From an uncultured Methylococcaceae bacterium (lineage in GTDB: Bacteria; Pseudomonadota; Gammaproteobacteria; Methylococcales; Methylomonadaceae): 8,334 bases of DNA. The stretch is taken from the NCBI GenBank assembly GCA_903939355.1, contig CAJAHC010000276.1:1-8334 (forward strand), in the 5' to 3' direction. Of this stretch, positions 1 through 7,742 are shown in pieces; within the stretch, counting starts at the first letter, position 1; the number at the start of each line of letters is the position of its first letter. The translations under genes were made by a program, and so were the position numbers. The notes under the pieces are model-generated. The model was not told the origin of the DNA, ran no database searches, and saw only the letters and a list, made by a program, of their open reading frames with translations.

Positions 1-894
1 GTGGGAAATACTGACTCAGATTCCGATCATTCCGTTCGCATCAATATTTGCAGTGGTCAAGCCCATTGTATGGCAGCTAATAGAATATCTTTTGCTTTTG
101 ATTTTACTGGTCCTAGTGTTGCTGTTGATACAGCCTGCTCTTCTTCTTTAGTGGCAGTTCACATGGCCTGTCATAGTATTTGGAATGGCGAGTCTACGCA
201 GGCACTAGCGGGAGGGGTGAATATTTTCATTGATGCTGATACATTTGTAGGCTTCAGTGGTTTATCAATGTTAAGTGCTGACAGTCGTTGTTTTGCTTTT
301 GATGAGAGAGCGAATGGTTTTGTTCGCAGTGAAGGTGCAGGTGTTGTTGTATTAAAGCCATTAGCTCAAGCACGGGCGGATGGTGATCGCATATATGGGG
401 TTATTCTTGGGACCGCTACTAATCAAGATGGTCACAGCCAAGGCCTTACATTTCCAAGTCAGGTAGCTCAAGAACAGTTATTGCGAGAGGTTTATGCTAA
501 AGCGGGTGTGGCACCTGATCAGGTCTCTTATATAGAGGCGCATGGTACGGGGACGCCGGCAGGTGATCCTGTTGAAACTAATGCGATTGGTCATGTCTTA
601 GGGCAAACTCGCCAAGTTGCCAAGCCTTTACTGGTTGGTACGGTTAAAACCAATATCGGTCATCTTGAGGCCGGTGCAGGTATGGCAGGCCTTATTAAAA
701 CTTGTCTTGTTATTAAGCATGGTATCGTGCCTGCCAATCTTCATTTTGAGCACCCCAACCCAAAAATACCTTTTACTGAGCTAAAGCTTCAGGTGCCAAT
801 TACGGCCACACCTCTTACAGATGTTAGTCCAATTATTGCGGGGGTTAATTCCTTCGGTTTTGGGGGGACTAATGCACATGTGATCTTGTCAACA
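1..894 (+). other. Ketosynthase (KS) domain, N-terminus off the edge
   Basis: Catalyses decarboxylative condensation of the growing chain with the extender unit. The nucleophile is Cys46 in DTACSSS. The two catalytic histidines are His181 in EAHGTGT and His221 in NIGHLE. The domain closes with the GVNSFGFGGTNAHV motif (281-294). All three catalytic residues are therefore present, and this is an elongating KS rather than a decarboxylating KSQ. Only the N-terminal part of the fold is missing because of the window boundary. Confidence 0.96.
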
Positions 895-3800
895 CCGCCT
901 ACCACAGACATTTTTGAACAGTCAGGTATGGATGCAAAAAAAGCATTTTTTGTTCTTATCCTTTCTGCTCGCAGCCTTGAAGCACTTAACGAACTTGCCA
1001 AGGCTTATGAGGATTTTTTCTATAAGTTACCCGGTGAAGATCAGTTAACGCTTAATGATATTTGTTATACGGCAGCAGTGAGACGTACACAGCTGCCTTT
1101 CCGTTTAGCGATAGTAGGCAAAAATAGTGATGGGTTGCGCCAACAATTGACCACTTATATTCAGGATGAAAAAGGAGTGGGCGTAGTCTATGGTCGTGTT
1201 GCAAATAAACGTAATTTACCGGTCGTTTTTTTATTTACAGGGCAGGGTTCTCAATGGTGGGGAATGGCTCGAGAACTATTGGTCAGTGAGTCTGTTTTTC
1301 GATCAGTCATTGAGAGTTGCGATAAGACATTGCAAAAATTAGCGGGCTGGTCCTTATTAAAGGAGCTCGTTAAAGACGAAGAGAACTCAAAAATGCCTGA
1401 GACAGCTTATGCTCAGCCGGCTTTACTTGCTATTCAGGCAGGGCTTATCGCTTTGTGGCGCTCATGGGGTGTTATACCTGATGCGGTTGTGGGGCACAGT
1501 GTGGGAGAAATTGCGGCGGCTTATGCTGCTGGAATAATTAATCTTGAAGCTGCCGTTGGAATTGCGTTTCATCGTGGTCGATTAATGGATAGAGCATCAG
1601 TACGTGGAAAAATGTTAGCTGTTGCAGCTTCTATTGAAACAATGATGCCTTATTTGTCTCAGTATAAGGGCCGCATTGCGCTAGCAGCAATTAATAGCCC
1701 ACTATCTTTAACCCTTTCTGGAGATAGTCTGGCACTTGCAGAAATGGTAGATTCGCTCAGACAAGACAAGATTGGCAATAAATATCTTAATGTGAATTAC
1801 GCATTTCATAGTGAGCTGATGGAGCCGCTCCAAGATGATTTATTGATAGCACTTAGAGACTTTCTGCCACGAAAAGCCAATGTGAAAATTATTTCTACAG
1901 TCACCGGTCAGGCTTCTTTAGGCTCAGAGTGGGACGCCACGTATTGGTGGAAAAATTTGCGGCAAACAGTGCAATTTGGTCCTGCAGTGGATGAGCTTAT
2001 TCAGCAAGGCTATAGGACATTTTTGGAGGTTGGGCCGCATCCAGTATTAGCAGGGTCAATTAAAGATTGTTTAAGACATTGTAATATGGAAGGAACGGTT
2101 TTAGGTTCTTTACAAAAAGGTAAGAGTGATCAAGAATCCTTGTACAACGCATTGGGAGTGCTTCATACCTTAGGCGTAGAAATAGATTGGCGAGGCGTTT
2201 ATCCTAAAGGTCAGCTTGTTTCATTGCCAAGTTATACTTGGCAAAGGGAGCGTTGTTGGAGTGAGGATGAAAAACGCGTGAGGGATCGGTTTATTAAATC
2301 GGATCACCCATTGCTGGGTACTCGACAACTTTCAGCCTGTCCGACATGGTCAGGATTTCTTAGTCAACGTTCGACACCTTATCTTAGTGATCATTCCTTT
2401 CAAGGAGTGTCTGTATTCCCTGCGTCAGGGTATCTGGAAATGGCCCTGGCAGCAGGTTATCAAGTTCAAGGAAGCGATGTCCTGGAGCTTGAAGATGTAG
2501 TATTTGAAAATGCTTGCTTTTTACCTGAGAATAACAAAATTCCTTTGGAGTTTCGATACATCCCAGAAGAGTCTCGTTTTGAGATTTATAGTCGAAATAA
2601 ATTAGGCGGTGTTTGGATGCGTCATGCTACCGGCAGAGTGCTATCATCCTCAAAGTCCGCCGCGATAATCACTGATGCGCCCGAAATGATCATGGCTCGT
2701 TTATCCGAAACAGTATCGAGAGAATCGCTATATAAGAATTTTGTTACAGTGGGCCTTGACTATGGGCCGAGTTTTCGGGGTATTGTATCTACTTGGCGGA
2801 ATGATTTTGAAGCATTAGGAGAGATAGAATCAGTTAGTGGCTTTGAACTGGAAGCAAATGAATATTTAGCACATCCAGCTTTTCTTGATGCTTGTTTTCA
2901 GGTTATTTTGGCAGCATTACCTATCGATAAAACTGTAGACAGTTATGCCAGTGCTTTTTTGCCTGTCTCAGTCGAACGGCTCCGCTTGTTTCGGCGTTTA
3001 GATGTCCATGCCTTTAGTCATGTGACTCTTAGAACTTGTTCGAAGGAAGCTTTAATTGCTGACCTTCATATAGTTGATGACCAGGGTATTATCATGCTTG
3101 AAGTCAAAGGGCTTCGCTGTCAAGCCATGGTGGAAAACTCAACATCAATGTCAGCTATTGATGATCTTCTTTATACATCTCGTTGGCTGCCGCAACCGCT
3201 AGTAGAAGTAGTGTCTTTACCTGTTTCTACAGGCACTTGGTTGATTTTTGCCAACCGTGGCATCCTAGGCAAGAACCTCAAAGAAAAGCTTATAGCTCAA
3301 GGTCAACAGGTAGTCATTGCTAGAATCGGCAATTATTTTATGCAAGAGGCGAATGGAGATTATCTGGTTGATCCAGTATCGAAAGAGAATTTTACACAGT
3401 TGCTTCATTCAATTAATAAAGACGGTAGTTTTCATCTTGCAGGTATAGCCTATCTGTGGGGACTTGATTGTAAAGTAATGTCTGAGACAACTTTACAGTC
3501 TCTCGAAAAAGATGAAAGTACCAGCAGTCTTCCATTGATATATCTGATTCAAGCTTTAGCATTGGAAAGGGCTATCAATTGTCGTTTATGGATTGTAACC
3601 CAGCATGCACAATCAACGGCACAGCAAGAACAAGCAATTCTTTCAGCGGGGCAAGCAGCACTTTGGGGTATTCGAAGGGTGGCAGCCTATGAACACACAT
3701 CTTTTCAACCATCCATTATCGATATAGGCAATTTTAAAATTGATACAGACGCCCTAGTCGAGGAGCTTTTAGCTAATTCGATAGAGGACGAAGTCATGCT

Positions 3801-6800
3801 AAGGGATGGCAATCGTATGGTACATCGCTATGAACATACTTCGTTACATGAGTGTACGCCACTCTTATCTTACAAAATGGTACCGGAAGACCAAGCCTTT
3901 CATCTCTCATCATCTCAGCTTGGTACGCTTGATAACTTAAAATTAACCACTTTCTTAGCGCCAGAACTTGTTCCTGGAGAAGTACGGATTTTAGTCAAGT
4001 CTGCAGGTCTTAATTTTGCCGATGTTCTTAAGGCATTGGGTCTTTATCCTGATGTTACTGCTAATTCGGTGATTTTTGGTGCAGAGTGTGGAGGCATTAT
4101 AACTGCTCTGGGAGATATGACTTCGATGGGAGGCAGGGCTGATCTTAAGGTGGGTCAGTCTGTTGTTGCATTGGCTCCGCATTGCTTTGGCTCTTATGTG
4201 ACGACAGTAGCTCCTTATGTATTTCCAATTCCTAAGGGTTTAAGTTTCGATGAGGCCGCCGCCATCCCTGTCGTCTTTTTGACAGCACAATATGGGCTTA
4301 TAGAAGTGGGTAGGCTACGAAGAGGAGAGCGGGTCCTTATTCATGCCGCCTCTGGTGGCGTAGGCTTAGCAGCCATTCAAATAGCAAAACGGGTGGGGGC
4401 CGAAATTTATGCAACGGCAGGTAGTCCTGAAAAAAGAGCCTATTTGCGTTCTTTAGGGATTGAACATGTTATGGATTCTCGATCCCTTGCCTTTGCTGAT
4501 GAAATACTAGAACTTACCCAGGGAGAAGGGGTAGATTTGGTGCTTAATAGTTTGGCTGGTGAGGCTATTGCCAAAGGTATCTCAATATTACGGCCCTTTG
4601 GCAGATTTGTTGAAATCGGTAAGCGAGATATCTATGCCAATGCTCGACTTGGATTACGACCTTTCCGAAATAATATTAATTTTATTGTTGTGGATCTTGA
4701 GCAGGCCATACGAATTAACCCAAAACTTGTAAATCAGTTATTTAGTGAAGTGATGTCGGGTTTTATAGAAGGGGTTTTTAGCGCAATTCCTGTGTACACC
4801 TTTCCAATTACGGAAGTAGCTGATGCTTTTCGTTATATGTCTAAGGCACAGCATATAGGCAAGATTACGGTAAGCTCTGATGTAGCGGAAGCGGAGGTTG
4901 TTTGTCCGCCTAAGAAGCCGCCGGTAAAGTTTGATGCTACCTATCTAGTAACAGGTGGAGTGAAAGGTTTTGGTTGTACACTTGCTGTGTGGTTGAGAGA
5001 GCAGGGCGCAAGGCATATTGTTTTTGTCAGCCGGAGTAATGCAGCTTCTCCTGAAGCATTAGAAATAATTAATGAATTCAAGATGCACGGTTGTATTGTC
5101 AAAGTATTAACTGCTGATGTTGCAGATGCTAAGCAGCTACAGAAGGTTTTAGCCGAAATTGAAGTAACGATGCCTCCGCTACGAGGTATTGTTCATGCGG
5201 CTATGGTTATTGATGATGGCATTATTAGTCGCCTTGATAAGCATCGATATAGTTCAGTAACGCGGCCAAAAATTCTGGGTGCTTGGAATTTACACCAACA
5301 AACACTTCATAATGAATTAGATTTTTTTCTGATGACTTCTTCAGTGTCATCTATTTTGGGGTCACCTGGTCAGGCTAATTACGCCGCCGCTAATGCGTTT
5401 CTTGATAGTCTTGCGCATTACCGCCAAGGTATTGGTTTGCCGGCTTTGACTATCAATCTGGGTTCCCTTGAGATGGTCGGCTATGTTTCTCGTCATCCGG
5501 AATTGCTTAAATATCTTACTGATTTGGGTATTCCACCAATGCCCCCAGCCACTGTTTTAACAATATTAGAACGACTTCTTGGTAGCAATAATATTCAAAT
5601 CGGTATTGCTCATTTTAACTTTCATCTCTTGGCCAATGGGATAGGTGGTCATGTACCTCCTCGCTTTAAAGATTTGTTGATCGATTATGGAAAAGAGCAG
5701 CGATCAAGTCAAAAACACCTCCTACTTAAAGCCTTGGCAGATGCTCGACCGGAAGAGCAAGAAGCATTGATTTTATCGGCATTAGCTCAGGAAATGGGAC
5801 GTGTATTAAATGTACCTGTTGATCAGTTTGATCCAACTGTCACTATTAGTGAGTTGGGTTTTGATTCTCTTATGTCAATTGAACTGATTGTTTGGGTTGA
5901 GCAGGCTTTGGGTTTAAAGTTACCTACCGTTGAGTTTATGCGTAACCCTACAACTATTGAGTTAGCTAAGCTACTCTTGGGGCTTGTTGATGATAAACAG
6001 GTTGAATTGTTGTCTACTAAGTCGGTAAATGGAGATCTTACTGGGGATGCTCAAGTCAACTCAGCCAATTTATTACAGAATGAATTGCCTTCATCACGTG
6101 AACCTTTAAGCGCGATGTTGGAAAGTGCTAGTCTCAGTGCAATTGAGTTTTTAAGCTTGGAGTCTAATGAGGCCGTTGAAATAGTTTGTGATGCCTTTCA
6201 AAAGTATTTGGATTTGCCGGAATTTACCTTTATTAGCAATACTAGTGTGTCTTGTGCAACCTTTATTGAGAAGAACATAGAGATTCGCATATCGCGTTCC
6301 AGCATTGTCGATCCTGATTTAATAGGTATTTTGATTTTTGTAGGTATTGATGGTGCCGACTGGCGATTTCAGACAGGTCAGAATGAAGATTTGATTGCTC
6401 GAATAGGAAGGGCGCTGGTAAATTCTAGTGGTTGTCAGGTAAAGCATATTAGATCATTTTTGAAGGGCGGCAGAAATATAAAAAGAGATATTAGCTTTCA
6501 TGTTGATGGCCAGATTATTGCAATTAATGATCCTGCAATTCGTCTTGTACCCATTCTTCCTGCTTGGGTTTGTATGACTAGTCAATATTCATGTCAATCA
6601 AATTATGAAGGGGCTCTCGATTTTGTTTTTGTAGTTCATCCGCGACATCGTACTGATCTGACAAAATTATTTCCTGAGGCGCATTTTTATCCGGACAGCT
6701 TGGTCTGTCAATTAGCATTGTTTTATGAAACTTATGTTAGCAGTTGGGTAGAATGCAACATTGGTGGCGTTACGCTCCGTGGGGAAATACTGTCCATACC

Positions 6801-7650
6801 TTATTCGCCATTGGATTTAATCGATCAGTTGCCGCGCGCACGAGCGGCATTAAAAGCAACTGTAGCTTATGCAAAAACCCGATCAACCAAGATATTAGGT
6901 CTTGGGGCACTTTTACCTGCGATTTCTAGCTATGGTGCCATTTTGCTTGAAGATGCCGGTGAGGTAGGTATCACCACTGGGCACGGATTTACAGCCTTGA
7001 CAGTTGTAAAATATATTGAAGCTATTGAAACTGCTCGATTAGATTCCCGTCCAATTGCCATAGTCGGGGCTGCAGGTAGTACGGGGCGTGCAGTCATACG
7101 TTGTTTATTGCATGATAATCCTCAGCGCTCTTTGTTGTTAATTGATTTGCCTCAGCAACTGGGTCTAATTACGAAAATTAAGGGATTGAATCCTGAACAG
7201 CATATGGTGACCAGTGATAGAAAGGTATTAAAAAAAGCGGGCATCGTTGTGACCTTGACTAATGCCCCTGGCGCTATCTTGTCGGCTGATGAATTTGCCT
7301 ACAATGCTGTTATTCTCGATGATGCACAACCCGAAAATGTCAGTGTTGATGTGCTCAACTTGCGCCCAGATTTGACGGTTATAAAATGTTTGGCGAAGGT
7401 TCCTGGCTTAAGTTGCCCGCTTGACTTAGGACTTTTTGGAGAGGTAAGTGATCCAGAGTTTACTCGCGAATTAACTTTTACTTGTCTTGCAGAGACTATC
7501 CTTTTGGCCGCTGCAGGTCATCAAGGTAATTTTACGATTCGAGATCCTTCAGATGAGCAGTTAGCGCTATTGCGAGATTTGGCCGAACAACTTGATATTG
7601 GGATTCCATCCATGCACAGTTTTCCTGAAATAGGCTTTATTGAACTGTAA
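1..7650 (+). CDS. Iterative-type reducing polyketide synthase with C-terminal acyl-ACP reductase domain (5' end missing)
   Basis: Multidomain cytosolic megasynthase of which 2549 residues are visible. The order is KS (1-298, lacking its first part), AT (408-700), DH (768-1045), structural KR (1055-1290), ER (1308-1625), KR (1643-1825), ACP (1914-1995), an unassigned region (1996-2206) and an AAR-like reductase (2207-2549). The GTG at base 1 is not the start: residue 1 already lies inside the KS fold, 45 residues before the active-site Cys46, so roughly 130-170 KS residues lie off the left edge. One complete reducing loop (DH, ER, KR) on a single ACP resembles bacterial single-module iterative PKSs such as the MAS and capsule-lipid (WcbR/RkpA) types, so the likely product is a fatty-acid-like chain. 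No thioesterase or SDR-type thioester reductase is present; the AAR-like domain occupies the release position. The frame is open throughout and ends in TAA. The downstream sulfotransferase gene is co-oriented and 92 bp away. Confidence 0.97.
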   Translation: MGNTDSDSDHSVRINICSGQAHCMAANRISFAFDFTGPSVAVDTACSSSLVAVHMACHSIWNGESTQALAGGVNIFIDADTFVGFSGLSMLSADSRCFAFDERANGFVRSEGAGVVVLKPLAQARADGDRIYGVILGTATNQDGHSQGLTFPSQVAQEQLLREVYAKAGVAPDQVSYIEAHGTGTPAGDPVETNAIGHVLGQTRQVAKPLLVGTVKTNIGHLEAGAGMAGLIKTCLVIKHGIVPANLHFEHPNPKIPFTELKLQVPITATPLTDVSPIIAGVNSFGFGGTNAHVILSTPPTTDIFEQSGMDAKKAFFVLILSARSLEALNELAKAYEDFFYKLPGEDQLTLNDICYTAAVRRTQLPFRLAIVGKNSDGLRQQLTTYIQDEKGVGVVYGRVANKRNLPVVFLFTGQGSQWWGMARELLVSESVFRSVIESCDKTLQKLAGWSLLKELVKDEENSKMPETAYAQPALLAIQAGLIALWRSWGVIPDAVVGHSVGEIAAAYAAGIINLEAAVGIAFHRGRLMDRASVRGKMLAVAASIETMMPYLSQYKGRIALAAINSPLSLTLSGDSLALAEMVDSLRQDKIGNKYLNVNYAFHSELMEPLQDDLLIALRDFLPRKANVKIISTVTGQASLGSEWDATYWWKNLRQTVQFGPAVDELIQQGYRTFLEVGPHPVLAGSIKDCLRHCNMEGTVLGSLQKGKSDQESLYNALGVLHTLGVEIDWRGVYPKGQLVSLPSYTWQRERCWSEDEKRVRDRFIKSDHPLLGTRQLSACPTWSGFLSQRSTPYLSDHSFQGVSVFPASGYLEMALAAGYQVQGSDVLELEDVVFENACFLPENNKIPLEFRYIPEESRFEIYSRNKLGGVWMRHATGRVLSSSKSAAIITDAPEMIMARLSETVSRESLYKNFVTVGLDYGPSFRGIVSTWRNDFEALGEIESVSGFELEANEYLAHPAFLDACFQVILAALPIDKTVDSYASAFLPVSVERLRLFRRLDVHAFSHVTLRTCSKEALIADLHIVDDQGIIMLEVKGLRCQAMVENSTSMSAIDDLLYTSRWLPQPLVEVVSLPVSTGTWLIFANRGILGKNLKEKLIAQGQQVVIARIGNYFMQEANGDYLVDPVSKENFTQLLHSINKDGSFHLAGIAYLWGLDCKVMSETTLQSLEKDESTSSLPLIYLIQALALERAINCRLWIVTQHAQSTAQQEQAILSAGQAALWGIRRVAAYEHTSFQPSIIDIGNFKIDTDALVEELLANSIEDEVMLRDGNRMVHRYEHTSLHECTPLLSYKMVPEDQAFHLSSSQLGTLDNLKLTTFLAPELVPGEVRILVKSAGLNFADVLKALGLYPDVTANSVIFGAECGGIITALGDMTSMGGRADLKVGQSVVALAPHCFGSYVTTVAPYVFPIPKGLSFDEAAAIPVVFLTAQYGLIEVGRLRRGERVLIHAASGGVGLAAIQIAKRVGAEIYATAGSPEKRAYLRSLGIEHVMDSRSLAFADEILELTQGEGVDLVLNSLAGEAIAKGISILRPFGRFVEIGKRDIYANARLGLRPFRNNINFIVVDLEQAIRINPKLVNQLFSEVMSGFIEGVFSAIPVYTFPITEVADAFRYMSKAQHIGKITVSSDVAEAEVVCPPKKPPVKFDATYLVTGGVKGFGCTLAVWLREQGARHIVFVSRSNAASPEALEIINEFKMHGCIVKVLTADVADAKQLQKVLAEIEVTMPPLRGIVHAAMVIDDGIISRLDKHRYSSVTRPKILGAWNLHQQTLHNELDFFLMTSSVSSILGSPGQANYAAANAFLDSLAHYRQGIGLPALTINLGSLEMVGYVSRHPELLKYLTDLGIPPMPPATVLTILERLLGSNNIQIGIAHFNFHLLANGIGGHVPPRFKDLLIDYGKEQRSSQKHLLLKALADARPEEQEALILSALAQEMGRVLNVPVDQFDPTVTISELGFDSLMSIELIVWVEQALGLKLPTVEFMRNPTTIELAKLLLGLVDDKQVELLSTKSVNGDLTGDAQVNSANLLQNELPSSREPLSAMLESASLSAIEFLSLESNEAVEIVCDAFQKYLDLPEFTFISNTSVSCATFIEKNIEIRISRSSIVDPDLIGILIFVGIDGADWRFQTGQNEDLIARIGRALVNSSGCQVKHIRSFLKGGRNIKRDISFHVDGQIIAINDPAIRLVPILPAWVCMTSQYSCQSNYEGALDFVFVVHPRHRTDLTKLFPEAHFYPDSLVCQLALFYETYVSSWVECNIGGVTLRGEILSIPYSPLDLIDQLPRARAALKATVAYAKTRSTKILGLGALLPAISSYGAILLEDAGEVGITTGHGFTALTVVKYIEAIETARLDSRPIAIVGAAGSTGRAVIRCLLHDNPQRSLLLIDLPQQLGLITKIKGLNPEQHMVTSDRKVLKKAGIVVTLTNAPGAILSADEFAYNAVILDDAQPENVSVDVLNLRPDLTVIKCLAKVPGLSCPLDLGLFGEVSDPEFTRELTFTCLAETILLAAAGHQGNFTIRDPSDEQLALLRDLAEQLDIGIPSMHSFPEIGFIEL
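1222..2100 (+). other. Acyltransferase (AT) domain, probably malonyl-CoA
   Basis: Loads the extender unit onto the ACP. It opens with FTGQGSQWWGM (412-422), carries the active-site Ser500 in GHSVGE and the conserved HRGRLM arginine motif (524-529), and has the partner His603 in YAFH (600-603). GHSVG is typical of malonyl-specific ATs. YAFH is intermediate between HAFH (malonyl) and YASH (methylmalonyl). Malonyl is the likelier substrate, but relaxed specificity is possible. The post-AT linker contains the usual LPSYTWQRERCW motif (742-753). Confidence 0.93.
2302..3135 (+). other. Dehydratase (DH) domain
   Basis: Double hot-dog dehydratase that removes water from the beta-hydroxyacyl-ACP. The catalytic His798 lies in a perfect HxxxGxxxxP motif (HSFQGVSVFP). 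The second half has the GLDYGPSFRG motif (918-927) and the catalytic Asp963 with Gln967 in a DxxxQ motif. The domain begins with HPLLGT (769-774). Both catalytic residues are present, so it should be active. Confidence 0.94.
3163..3870 (+). other. Structural (pseudo) KR subdomain between DH and ER
   Basis: About 235 residues between the DH and the ER, starting at the typical DLLYTSRW junction (1055-1062). In fully reducing PKS modules this place is taken by the catalytically silent half of the split ketoreductase. It includes the usual ALWGIRR-like stretch (1220-1226). The size fits the structural subdomain alone, and I see no SAM-binding glycine loop, so an inserted C-methyltransferase is unlikely. 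Confidence 0.8.
3922..4875 (+). other. Enoylreductase (ER) domain
   Basis: Medium-chain (MDR-type) NADPH-dependent reductase that saturates the enoyl intermediate. It starts near GTLDNLKL (1308-1315). It has the SAGLNFADVL motif (1334-1343), the NADPH loop HAASGGVGLAA (1448-1458) and the conserved GKRDI motif (1540-1544). Tyr1349 in GLYP occupies the position linked to stereocontrol in PKS ERs. The motifs are intact, so at least some cycles should end in a fully saturated unit. Confidence 0.95.
4927..5475 (+). other. Ketoreductase (KR) catalytic domain, probably B-type
   Basis: SDR-fold NADPH-dependent reduction of the beta-keto group. The nucleotide loop is TGGVKGFG (1651-1658). The catalytic set is Lys1757 in PKILGAWNLH, Ser1781, Tyr1794 and Asn1798 in QANYAAANAF. 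The IDD motif at 1737-1739 stands at the LDD position typical of B-type (D-hydroxy) ketoreductases, and the A-type Trp is absent. The VKGFG form of the loop resembles single-module lipid-type PKSs more than modular actinobacterial ones; this is an impression, not an alignment. Confidence 0.94.
5740..5985 (+). other. Acyl carrier protein (ACP) domain
   Basis: Carries the growing chain on a 4'-phosphopantetheine arm attached to Ser1956 in the ELGFDSLMSIEL motif (1951-1962). The flanking helices are typical, including the NPTTIELAKLL end (1982-1992). A single ACP is present, unlike the tandem ACPs of PUFA synthases. Its place immediately before the unassigned region and the AAR-like domain means it should present the finished acyl chain for reductive release. 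Confidence 0.95.
5986..6618 (+). other. Unassigned region between ACP and AAR-like domain
   Basis: About 211 residues with no motif I recognise. The first 55 or so (1996-2050) are rich in Ser, Leu, Asn and Glu and look like a flexible linker. The rest (about 2055-2206) alternates helix-like and strand-like hydrophobic stretches, for example IEIRISRS (2093-2100) and GILIFVGIDG (2109-2118), so it may be a small alpha/beta fold. Cyanobacterial AAR is accounted for without it. It could be a docking or substrate-gating module, but that is a guess. Confidence 0.5.
6619..7647 (+). other. Long-chain acyl-ACP reductase (AAR)-like terminal domain
   Basis: The cyanobacterial AAR family reduces acyl-ACP to fatty aldehyde with NADPH through a cysteine-bound acyl intermediate. 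This domain (2207-2549, about 343 residues) has the length of stand-alone AAR (about 340). Family landmarks recur in order: a RGEILSIPYSP segment (2260-2270) matching the RYIESCFLPE region, LGLGALLP (2299-2306) matching the ALGGFTS region, TTGHGFTA (2325-2332) matching TTGNTHTA, and the NADPH loop VGAAGSTG (2355-2362) with GxxGxxG spacing. Cys2495 in FTCLAETILL matches the acylated catalytic cysteine in FACFAEAMLL. The comparison is with the cyanobacterial sequence as I remember it, not a computed alignment. Predicted role: release of the ACP-bound chain as an aldehyde. A different SDR-like reductase is possible but less likely. Confidence 0.86.
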
Positions 7651-7742
7651 ATTAACTGAAATAAAACTGTGTGATTTAATTGGGCTGTTAATGAGCATAT
7701 ATTTTTGAAATATGTATTTTGAAGGTTGAGAGTATCTTAAAA
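7651..7742 (+). other. Short AT-rich intergenic spacer
   Basis: Ninety-two AT-rich bases between the PKS stop codon and the sulfotransferase start. I see no terminator with a T-run and no convincing -35/-10 pair, so the two genes are probably co-transcribed. The only candidate ribosome-binding site is a weak GAGAG at 7728-7732, ten bases before the ATG; a better GAAGG at 7721-7725 is too far away (17 bases). Confidence 0.5.

Noticed and set aside
1..3. GTG as the start codon of the PKS gene
   Set aside because: The codon lies inside the KS domain, 45 residues before the catalytic Cys. The gene clearly begins upstream of the window.
789..1001. Minus-strand 70-codon open frame
   Set aside because: It lies wholly inside the KS-AT part of the PKS gene, antisense, with no recognisable protein features or ribosome-binding site.
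3163..3870. C-methyltransferase domain between DH and ER
   Set aside because: No SAM-binding glycine motif is visible and the length fits the structural KR subdomain alone.
3991..4182. Minus-strand 63-codon open frame
   Set aside because: Antisense to the conserved ER domain and low in protein-like features; a chance frame.
6744..6929. Plus-strand 61-codon open frame
   Set aside because: Overlaps the AAR-like domain in another frame, whose conserved motifs show which frame is used.
6619..7650. Thioesterase or SDR-type thioester reductase as the C-terminal domain
   Set aside because: No GxSxG thioesterase motif, no N-terminal Rossmann loop or YxxxK as in SDR thioester reductases. The glycine loop sits mid-domain, as in AAR.
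7651..7692. ATTAAC / GTTAAT inverted pair as an operator
   Set aside because: Only six bases per arm, 30 bases apart, in AT-rich DNA; not distinguishable from chance.
7691..7708. Five-codon ATG frame as a leader peptide
   Set aside because: Too short, no ribosome-binding site, and no run of regulatory codons or attenuator-like structure.
7696..7714. CATAT/ATATG inverted repeat as a terminator
   Set aside because: Short AT-only stem with a bulge and no following T-run; chance pairing in an AT-rich spacer is more likely.
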